From Microlunatus kandeliicorticis (GTDB taxonomy: Bacteria; Actinomycetota; Actinomycetes; Propionibacteriales; Propionibacteriaceae): a DNA stretch of 64,000 bases. Both the position numbers and the translations under genes were made by a program. The notes beneath the pieces were generated by a model. That model was not told where the DNA came from. It ran no database searches and saw only the letters and a program-made list of their open reading frames with translations. Of this stretch, positions 52,601 through 58,902 are shown one piece after another; position 1 is the stretch's first letter, and every line of letters starts with the position of its first letter. The stretch spans positions 310,001 through 374,000 of the forward strand of contig NZ_JACGWT010000006.1 in the NCBI RefSeq assembly GCF_014137855.1, in the 5' to 3' direction.

Positions 52601-53166
52601 GTCAGCAGCAGCCCGACGCCCGCGCTGATCACCATCCCGACGGCGAGGGTGAGCACCGCCTTGCGGACGTTGCCGGCCTGCCGGCGGGCCCGGAACTCGC
52701 CGCGGTAGCGGATCAGGACGGTGACGACCGCGCCCATGGTGGCCAGGTTGAACGCGAACCGGGCCAGCAGCAGCGTGTTGCCGACCCCGATGGTGACCCC
52801 GCGGATGATCAGCACGGTGAAGAACACGACGAGCACCAGCAGCGCGGCGAGCCAGACCAGGCTGATCACCGTCGTCACCCACCAGGCGACCCGTTTCCGG
52901 CGGGCCATCGCACCGCCGAGGATGATCGCGAACGCAGCCAGCCCGATCCCGGAGGAGTCGATCGGGATGAAGATCGTCGAGTAGACGTCGGCGGCCCGGC
53001 CGAACCAGAAGACCCCCGGGAACAGCGCCTGGAGCACCAGGATCGCCGCGGCGAGGAAGTAGATCCGGCTGGCCAGATAGGGCAACCGCCGGATCCGGCC
53101 CGGAGGCGCGGTGCGCGTGCTGGTGGTGTGCCGCAGCGCGGAGCCGGGGACCGTCAGCTCAGTCAC
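49693..53166 (-). CDS. lysX: Bifunctional lysylphosphatidylglycerol synthetase / lysyl-tRNA synthetase
   Basis: A 1157-residue two-enzyme protein. The N-terminal third has six to eight membrane helices (to about residue 240), followed by the MprF-type DUF2156 lysyltransferase domain (about 250-600; [29 protein letters not shown]). The C-terminal half is a class II LysRS: an OB fold near 700-790, motif 2 [24 protein letters not shown], and motif 3 [13 protein letters not shown]. It makes Lys-tRNA and transfers Lys to phosphatidylglycerol, lowering membrane charge and conferring resistance to cationic peptides (known for mycobacterial LysX, of similar length). Confidence 0.95.
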   Translation of the reverse strand: [1157 protein letters not shown]

Positions 53167-53273
53167 CGGTCAAGAATCGCAGACCCGACCTGTGAAACCA
53201 CCGTCATCGGGCCGCCCGCCGCCATGATCATCCGGCCTGCCCCGGGCCAGCGGCCGGCGGGTGCCGGCACCGC

Positions 53274-54908
53274 TCAGACCGGCGGCTGACCGAGCACCAG
53301 CCAGGCCAGGGTCGGGGCGAGCACGGCGTCCGGAGGTTCCGCGCCCGCCGGCGGCGCGTCGAGCGCGGCCAGCGCCCGGCGGCGGACCTGGTCGGCCAGT
53401 GCCTGCGGCCCGAGCAGACACCAGCGGGTCAGACCGCCCGCACCGGCCTCGGGGACCATCCCGAGCACCGCGGCGACGTGGGCCAGCCGGTCGGCCGGCC
53501 AGGGCACCGGCGGGCCGCCGGGCAGCCCGCCGCCGACCGCGGTGCCCAGCTCGCGGACCAGGCCGATCAGGTCGTCGCCGACCCGGGCGGCCTGCCGGCG
53601 GCTGATCAGCACCAGCTCGAGCCGGGCGGCGACGACGCCGGCGCGCTCGGTCGCGTCCGACGGGTCGGGGCTCGGACCGGTCGGGTCGACGGCCAGTCGC
53701 CCGACGTGGTCGACCAGGTCGCCGATCGGACGTCCGGCCGCCAGCGCGGCCAGCCCGACCCGGGTGGTGGCGAGCCCGAGACCGGGCACCGGGCGCTCCG
53801 CGGCCAGCACCCCGGCCCGGGCGGCGGTCGCGCAGTCGGGGTCGCCGGTGCGGAGCGCCTCACCGGCGAGCAGCGCCAGCTCGAAGGCGTCGGGCTCGGG
53901 CCCCGGGTCACGGTCGAGCAGCCGGGCGGTCAGCCGCTGCAGCGCCTCGGCGGCCGGACCGTCGGGATCGGCCAGCCGGCCGTGGTCGGCCTGGAGCACC
54001 AGCGCGGCCGCCGCCCCGGGCAGCCGCACCACTCCGGACGGCGTCCGGTCCCCGGTCAGCCAGCGCTCGCCGGCCGCCCGCACCCAGTCCCCGACCGGAC
54101 GGACCCAGCTGACCGCGAACCGGACGGTGCCGCGCGCGGCCCGGAGCTCGACGCGGTGGGTGCCGCGGTCCCCCTGCAGCACCGTCACCTCGCCCTCGGT
54201 GCCCACGGCCACGTCGGCGGCGACCACGGCCGCGTCGGTGCCCGCGATCTCGCACGGCTCGTGCTCGGGGAAGATCGTGCGGGCCGGCAGCACCGAGGCC
54301 CGGCGACGCTCGAACACCCCGGCCGAGGCGCTCCAGTCGAGCTGCCACTGGAGCACGAACCGCCCGCCGGGCTCGAGCCGCACCGGACCCGTGCGCCAGC
54401 CCTGCGGACCGAAGCCGTCAACCTCGCCGTGCTGCAGGACCGCGGCGAGCACCGGACCGGCGCCGTCGGCCGGCTGGGTGAGCCAGAACGCCTCCGCTCC
54501 GGCGGCGAGCGCCCAGACCGCCGCAGACCCCGAGTCCCCGCGGGGCTCCGGTCCGACGGTCAGCCGGTCGACGACCAGCGGCTCGGGGCCCGCGTGGTCG
54601 AGGGTGTAGCGCTGCAGCCAGGTGCCCCCGACGCTGTGCCGGACGAGCAGCCGGAGGGCGGGCAGGCCGTCGACCACCCAGGTCAGGTCGACCTCGTCGA
54701 GGTCGGCGCCGTGGCGTTCGAGCCGGCAGGTCCGCTCGACGCCGTCGACCACCAGCCGGGGCGTGCCGCCGCCGGCGTCGTAGCGGTGGTCCGGGCGGTC
54801 GGGGTGGGTGGCCGCGCAGCCGTCGGCCGCGACCAGCGCCTCGCCGTCGCCGAGCGAGAACCGCCAGCCGTCCGGACCGCGCTCCGGGATCAGTGGCGTC
54901 GTTGGCAC
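53274..54908 (-). CDS. Unrecognised 544-residue protein, beta-sandwich plus helical C-terminus
   Basis: I do not recognise this protein. The first 300 residues are beta-rich (WRFSLGDGEALVAA, LQRYTLDHAGPEPLVVDRL, FVLQWQLDWSA), resembling the carbohydrate-mutarotase-like sandwich of some glycosidases. The last 230 are helical and Ala/Leu/Arg-rich. There is no signal peptide or membrane segment. GTG 54908 is chosen, giving a 19-bp overlap with the end of the nei-type gene; an alternative GTG is at 54917. It lies between nei and lysX on the same strand. A sugar-binding or hydrolase-like role is only a guess. Confidence 0.65.
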   Translation of the reverse strand: MPTTPLIPERGPDGWRFSLGDGEALVAADGCAATHPDRPDHRYDAGGGTPRLVVDGVERTCRLERHGADLDEVDLTWVVDGLPALRLLVRHSVGGTWLQRYTLDHAGPEPLVVDRLTVGPEPRGDSGSAAVWALAAGAEAFWLTQPADGAGPVLAAVLQHGEVDGFGPQGWRTGPVRLEPGGRFVLQWQLDWSASAGVFERRRASVLPARTIFPEHEPCEIAGTDAAVVAADVAVGTEGEVTVLQGDRGTHRVELRAARGTVRFAVSWVRPVGDWVRAAGERWLTGDRTPSGVVRLPGAAAALVLQADHGRLADPDGPAAEALQRLTARLLDRDPGPEPDAFELALLAGEALRTGDPDCATAARAGVLAAERPVPGLGLATTRVGLAALAAGRPIGDLVDHVGRLAVDPTGPSPDPSDATERAGVVAARLELVLISRRQAARVGDDLIGLVRELGTAVGGGLPGGPPVPWPADRLAHVAAVLGMVPEAGAGGLTRWCLLGPQALADQVRRRALAALDAPPAGAEPPDAVLAPTLAWLVLGQPPV

Positions 54909-55702
54909 CGGCCGCACCAGAACAGGTTCCGTCCGGCCAGCACCTCGGTCCGGACCTTCGCGCCGCAGACGAAACAGGGCATCCCGGGTCGGCGGTAGAC
55001 GTAGACCTCGCCGCCGTGGTCGTCCTCGCGCGGCGGCCGCCCCATCGCCTCGGGCGTGTGCTCGGGACGGACGGTGTCGATCGTGCCGCTGGCCACCCCG
55101 AGCGGCATCAGCTCGACCAGGTCGGCCCACATCGCCGTCCAGCTGCGCCGGGTCAGCTGCTTGCCCGGGGTGAACGGGTTGACCCGGGCGCGGAACAGCA
55201 CCTCGGCGCGGTAGACGTTGCCGACGCCCGAGAGCACCGCCTGGTCCATCAGCAGGGCGGCCACCGGACGCGACGAGCGCTGGATCCGGCGCCAGGCGAG
55301 GTCCGGGTCGGCGTCGGCGCGCAGTGGGTCGGGGCCGAGCTCGGCGATCACCGCGCTCACCTCGGCCGGGCCGACCAGCCGGCAGATCTGCGGCCCGCTG
55401 AGGTCGGCGACCGCCTCGTCGGTGGCCAACCGGAGCCGGATCTCCCCCCGCGGCGGCTGCGGCGCCGTCCGCTCGACCCGGAGCTTGCCGATCAGCCCGA
55501 GGTGGATGTGCAGCACCCGGTCGCCGGCGAAGTCGCAGAACAGGTGCTTGCCGTGCGCCGACCCCGACAGGAAGGCGGTGCCGTCGATCAGCGCGGCCGA
55601 CTCGGCGAACCGTCCCTGCGGGCTGCTGACCCGCGGCCGGGTGCCGGCGAAGGCCGCGTCGAGCGCGCCGGCGAGCCGGTGGAGGGTATGGCCTTCGGGC
55701 AC
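54890..55702 (-). CDS. nei: Fpg/Nei family DNA glycosylase/AP lyase (Nei1-like)
   Basis: A 270-residue base-excision enzyme starting Met-Pro-Glu-Gly-His (PEGHTLHRL), where Pro2 is the catalytic amine and Glu3 the acid. It has the H2TH region with LLMDQAVLSGVGNVYRAEVL and a C-terminal C4 zinc finger (CFVCGAKV ... FWCGRCQRRH). It closely resembles mycobacterial Nei1 (Rv2464c), which removes oxidised pyrimidines. As in mycobacteria, rpiB lies just upstream on the same strand. The 3' end overlaps the next gene by 19 bp. Confidence 0.94.
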   Translation of the reverse strand: MPEGHTLHRLAGALDAAFAGTRPRVSSPQGRFAESAALIDGTAFLSGSAHGKHLFCDFAGDRVLHIHLGLIGKLRVERTAPQPPRGEIRLRLATDEAVADLSGPQICRLVGPAEVSAVIAELGPDPLRADADPDLAWRRIQRSSRPVAALLMDQAVLSGVGNVYRAEVLFRARVNPFTPGKQLTRRSWTAMWADLVELMPLGVASGTIDTVRPEHTPEAMGRPPREDDHGGEVYVYRRPGMPCFVCGAKVRTEVLAGRNLFWCGRCQRRH

Positions 55703-55746
55703 CGGGGCAGCGTACGCGGTGCGGCCGGGGCGCCTAGATTGGCGGA

Positions 55747-55935
55747 GTGGACAAGCGGGGCGACGGCGGGGACTGGCCGCGCGACTTCGGCCGCGACGGC
55801 GTCTCGGGGCTGGTAGACCACGACCGCGCGATGCGCGCCCGCGACGTCTCCCGCCCCTCCGCCGCGGACGAGGACGCGGCCGCCGCGGTCATCGACGACC
55901 TGATCGCCCGCGCCTCCGGTCGCCGCCGCCGCTGA
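55747..55935 (+). CDS. Small leaderless ORF, 62-residue charged protein
   Basis: A 62-residue acidic and basic protein (WPRDFGRDGVSGLVDHDRAM, then DEDAAAAVIDDLIARASG, ending RRRR). No domain is recognised. Support for its being real is a TAGATT -10 box (55735-55740) ending 6 nt before the GTG, in the same TAGATTGGCG context as the glutathione peroxidase gene, and its position divergent from nei. The gap to nei is only 44 bp. Function unknown. Confidence 0.6.
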   Translation: MDKRGDGGDWPRDFGRDGVSGLVDHDRAMRARDVSRPSAADEDAAAAVIDDLIARASGRRRR

Positions 55936-55949
55936 GAGCATTCATGGCC

Positions 55950-56134
55950 GGCTCGCGGAGGAGAGGACGCTCGCCGGCCGGCCGGCTCGCGGAGGATGGG
56001 CCGCTCGCCGGCGGACCCTGGGCCGCTCGTCGGCGCTTCGACAAGCTCAGCGCGCGTCAACGGGCTCAGCGCGCGTCAACGGGCTCAGCGCACGTGAGCC
56101 GCAACTCCGGGCCCTGAGCCTGTCGAAGGGCGGC
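55950..56134. repeat. Degenerate CTTCGACA repeats and a duplicated GC-rich segment
   Basis: Two imperfect copies of GGCTCGCGGAGGA...CGCTCGCCGG (about 55950-56010) are followed by one clear CTTCGACAAGCTCAGCGCGCG unit at 56036. Two truncated units (CAACGGGCTCAGCGC) and an inverted copy CCTGAGCCTGTCGAAG near 56113-56128 come next. The tract fills the gap between the converging 55747 ORF and rpiB. Confidence 0.8.
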
Positions 56135-56584
56135 TCAGCGACCCCGCTCGTACTCCGCGAGCAGGTCGATCCGGCGCTGGTGGCGCGGCTCGTTGCTGAA
56201 CGGGGTGGCCAGGAAGGTCCGGACCAGCGCGGTGGCCTCGTCGAGGCTGTGCATCCGGGCGCCGATGCCGAGCACGTTGGCGTCGTTGTGCTGGCGGGCC
56301 AGGGTGGCGGTCTCGGTGTCGTAGCCGAGCGCGGCGCGCACCCCGGTCACCTTGTTGGCGGCGATCTGCTCGCCGTTGCCCGAACCGCCGATCACGATGC
56401 CCAGGCTGCCCGGGTCGGCCACCACCGCCTCGGCCGCCGGGATGCAGTAGGCCGGGTAGTCGTCCTCGGCGTCGTAGCCCGGGGCGCCGTGGTCGACGAC
56501 CTCGTGGCCGTCGGCGCCGAGCACCTCGACCAGATGGTTCTTCAGCTCGTACCCGGCGTGGTCGCTGGCGATGTGGACGCGCAT
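56135..56584 (-). CDS. rpiB: Ribose-5-phosphate isomerase B
   Basis: A 149-residue RpiB that interconverts ribose-5-phosphate and ribulose-5-phosphate in the pentose phosphate pathway. SDHAGYELK at the N-terminus and the anion-hole segment GGSGNGEQIAANK are typical. Glu in GNGEQ is at the position of the general base in the mycobacterial-type enzymes, which lack the Cys of E. coli RpiB. It is on the same strand as nei, with the 55747 ORF and repeats between, and divergent from the PilZ glycosyltransferase. Confidence 0.95.
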   Translation of the reverse strand: MRVHIASDHAGYELKNHLVEVLGADGHEVVDHGAPGYDAEDDYPAYCIPAAEAVVADPGSLGIVIGGSGNGEQIAANKVTGVRAALGYDTETATLARQHNDANVLGIGARMHSLDEATALVRTFLATPFSNEPRHQRRIDLLAEYERGR

Positions 56585-56873
56585 GCGCCGATTGTGGCAG
56601 CCGCCACCCCTCCCCGAGCTGCGACCCGACCCTCCACCCCAAGGTGACGGTGCTGTCACGGTCGCTGTGCCGTCCCGGCCGCTCCCACTAGGATGCACAG
56701 CGAGCTCGGGGGCTCGGCACGGGACGCAGGACGCGGTCCCGTCGACGCTGTTCGCCACGGCCGGTCCGCCGGCCACGACCTGCAGAACGGATCCCCCCGA
56801 TGTTCTGTGCCGCACGTCCCTGCGCCGACCGGTCGACCCCTCGCCGTCGGCCCGCCCTCCGGTGGGCCGACCG
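56585..56873 (+). promoter_or_regulatory. 289-bp rpiB/glycosyltransferase divergent region with structured leader
   Basis: A TAGGAT -10 box at 56689-56694 would start a leader of about 175 nt before the glycosyltransferase ATG. The leader contains two local hairpins (CGAGC/GCTCG near 56700-56716, GGGAC/GTCCC near 56720-56742). I see no match to a c-di-GMP riboswitch core. The reading frame is open through it but the composition is not protein-like. Confidence 0.4.
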
Positions 56874-58892
56874 ATGAGCACCTCGATCCACCCCGCCCGC
56901 GCCGACGCCCGGCGCGCCCGGGTCGCGCCGGTCGCCCCGCTGGCCAGCTGGGCCGCGCTGATCGGTCCGCCCGGCCCCGAAGGACGCCGGTCCCGGCTGC
57001 TGGCGCGGTTCGGCGGCTTCGTCGCCGTCACCGTGCTCGCCGTCTACGTGACCTGGCGGATCCTCTTCACCCTGCCCTCCGGCACGTTCAACCTGGTCGC
57101 CGCCTGGCTGCTGATCGCCTTCGAGCTGCTGCCGCTGCCCGCGCTGGTGATCCGGCTGGTCAACCAGTGGAACATCGACAACCGAGCCCCGCGCCGGGTG
57201 CTGACCGCCGAACCGGACCGCCGGACGGTGATCTTCATCCCGACCTACAACGAGCCGGTCGAGGTGATCGCACCGACCATCACCGCCGCCTGCCGGCTCG
57301 AGCCCGCGCACCAGACCTGGGTGCTCGACGACGGCGACCGGCCCTGGGTGGCCGACCTCTGCCGCAGCCTCGGCGCCCGCTACGTCACCCGGACCGTGCA
57401 CGACCACGCCAAGGCCGGGAACATGAACCACGCGCTCGAGCTGATGGCCGAGGAGGAGGCCGCCGGCGCGGAGCCGCTCGACGTCGTCGCCGTGCTCGAC
57501 TGCGACCACGTGCCGCTGCCGACCTTCCTCACCGACACCCTCGGCTGGTTCGACGACCCGCGGATCGCCCTCGTCCAGGGGCCGCAGAACTACTACAACG
57601 CCGGCGCCTTCGACGACGACGGCGAGACCGGCGAGCAGGGCGTCTTCTTCCACGTCCAGCTCGCCGCCCGCAACCACGACGGCGCCGGGCCGTTCTGGTG
57701 CGGCTCGACCGCACTGGTCCGCACCGCCGCGCTCCGCGAGATCGGCGGCGTCGACACCCGGACCATCGTCGAGGACATGCACACCACGCTCGGCCTGCTC
57801 AAGGCCGGCTGGAAGACCGCCTACCACCACCAGACGCTCGCCGTCGGGCTGGCGCCGGACACGCCCGGACAGTACCTGCTGCAGCGCCGCCGCTGGGGGC
57901 TGGGCTGCATGCAGGTGCTGGTGCTCGAGAAGCTCTGGGCGGCCAAGCGCTGGCTCGGCTGGCGCAACTTCTACGAGTACCTGACCGCGACCGTCTGGTG
58001 GCTCGAAGGGGTGGCCACCGTCTTCGCCTTCCTGGTCCCGGCGATCGTGCTGGTCAGCGGGGCCACCACCTCGACGCTCAACCCGCTGCTGTTCACCGCG
58101 GTGTTCCTGGTCCAGTTCGCGATCCGGATGTGGGGCGTCCAGCGGCTCTTCCGCGGGCACCTCAAGTGGCGCTCGGCGTTCGCGCTCCGGATCCTGCGGA
58201 TCCCGATCGGGCTGTCCTGCGCCTGGTGGCTGCTGACCCGGCGCGAGCTGACCTTCCAGGTGACCCCGAAGTCCGGCGCCGACCAGCGGGTCCGCGGCAC
58301 CGTCCCGCGGATCCTCTGGTGGCTGCTCGGCGTCAACGTCCTGGTCGTGGTCTACGCCTTCCTCGGGCTGACCGACGCCGTGCCGTGGAAGGTCAGCCCG
58401 CCGAGCGTCGGCGCCTCGGGCGTCTGGCTGGCGCTGTCCGGGCTGGTGCTGGTGCTCGGCATCCGGCGAATCCAGCAGGACCAGTACCTGACCTCCCGGC
58501 GCAACGCCTACCGGGTGCCGGTGCGTGCCCGGGTGAGCATCGGCGGCCGCCAGGCCGAGCTGGTCGACGTCTCGATGGGCGGGGCCGCGGTGCTGGCCGA
58601 CGCCGATCTCGCCGACGCCGTCGCCACCCAGGGCGCGCTCGATCTGGTGCTGCCCGGGGCCGACCCGGTGCTGCTCGACGTGATCCGGCAGCGGCCGCAC
58701 CCCGACGGCGGGACGCTGCTCCACCTCCGGGTCCGCGCGGGCGACTGGAACTCGTTCCGGGCCCTCGCGGTGTGGCTGTTCCACACCCCGGCCGGCGTGG
58801 TCGAGGGGCTGCCGCCCGGCGTCCCGGCGGTGGCCGCCATCGACCCGGAGGCCGGGCTCAACCCGCGCACCCTGATCCGGCAGCAGACCTGA
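56874..58892 (+). CDS. Cellulose-synthase-like family 2 glycosyltransferase with C-terminal PilZ domain
   Basis: A 672-residue BcsA-like membrane protein. Two N-terminal helices (48-68, 74-95) precede a GT-A domain with DDG (152-154), DCD (209-211), the catalytic VED (Asp301) and QRRRW (337-341). Further helices lie at 380-395, 404-417, 442-454, 480-500 and 516-530. A PilZ domain follows with R543-x3-R547 and D565-V-S567-x2-G570, the c-di-GMP-binding signature. It should polymerise and export a polysaccharide when c-di-GMP is bound. ATG 56874 gives the family-like N-terminus; the frame is open further upstream. The GGDEF-EAL gene follows after 10 bp. Confidence 0.92.
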   Translation: MSTSIHPARADARRARVAPVAPLASWAALIGPPGPEGRRSRLLARFGGFVAVTVLAVYVTWRILFTLPSGTFNLVAAWLLIAFELLPLPALVIRLVNQWNIDNRAPRRVLTAEPDRRTVIFIPTYNEPVEVIAPTITAACRLEPAHQTWVLDDGDRPWVADLCRSLGARYVTRTVHDHAKAGNMNHALELMAEEEAAGAEPLDVVAVLDCDHVPLPTFLTDTLGWFDDPRIALVQGPQNYYNAGAFDDDGETGEQGVFFHVQLAARNHDGAGPFWCGSTALVRTAALREIGGVDTRTIVEDMHTTLGLLKAGWKTAYHHQTLAVGLAPDTPGQYLLQRRRWGLGCMQVLVLEKLWAAKRWLGWRNFYEYLTATVWWLEGVATVFAFLVPAIVLVSGATTSTLNPLLFTAVFLVQFAIRMWGVQRLFRGHLKWRSAFALRILRIPIGLSCAWWLLTRRELTFQVTPKSGADQRVRGTVPRILWWLLGVNVLVVVYAFLGLTDAVPWKVSPPSVGASGVWLALSGLVLVLGIRRIQQDQYLTSRRNAYRVPVRARVSIGGRQAELVDVSMGGAAVLADADLADAVATQGALDLVLPGADPVLLDVIRQRPHPDGGTLLHLRVRAGDWNSFRALAVWLFHTPAGVVEGLPPGVPAVAAIDPEAGLNPRTLIRQQT

Positions 58893-58902
58893 CGAGCCGC
58901 AC

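Noticed and set aside
49069-53289. A 1406-codon plus-strand open frame opposite lysX
   Set aside because: It mirrors lysX codon for codon, is Gln/Arg/Gly/Pro-rich without any domain, and is expected by chance in very GC-rich DNA. The minus strand holds a complete, motif-bearing gene.
56690-56870. c-di-GMP (GEMM-I) riboswitch in the glycosyltransferase leader
   Set aside because: GCACAG and GGGACGCA strings are suggestive, but the conserved GGCAAACC segment and receptor layout are missing. An Infernal search with RF01051 would decide.
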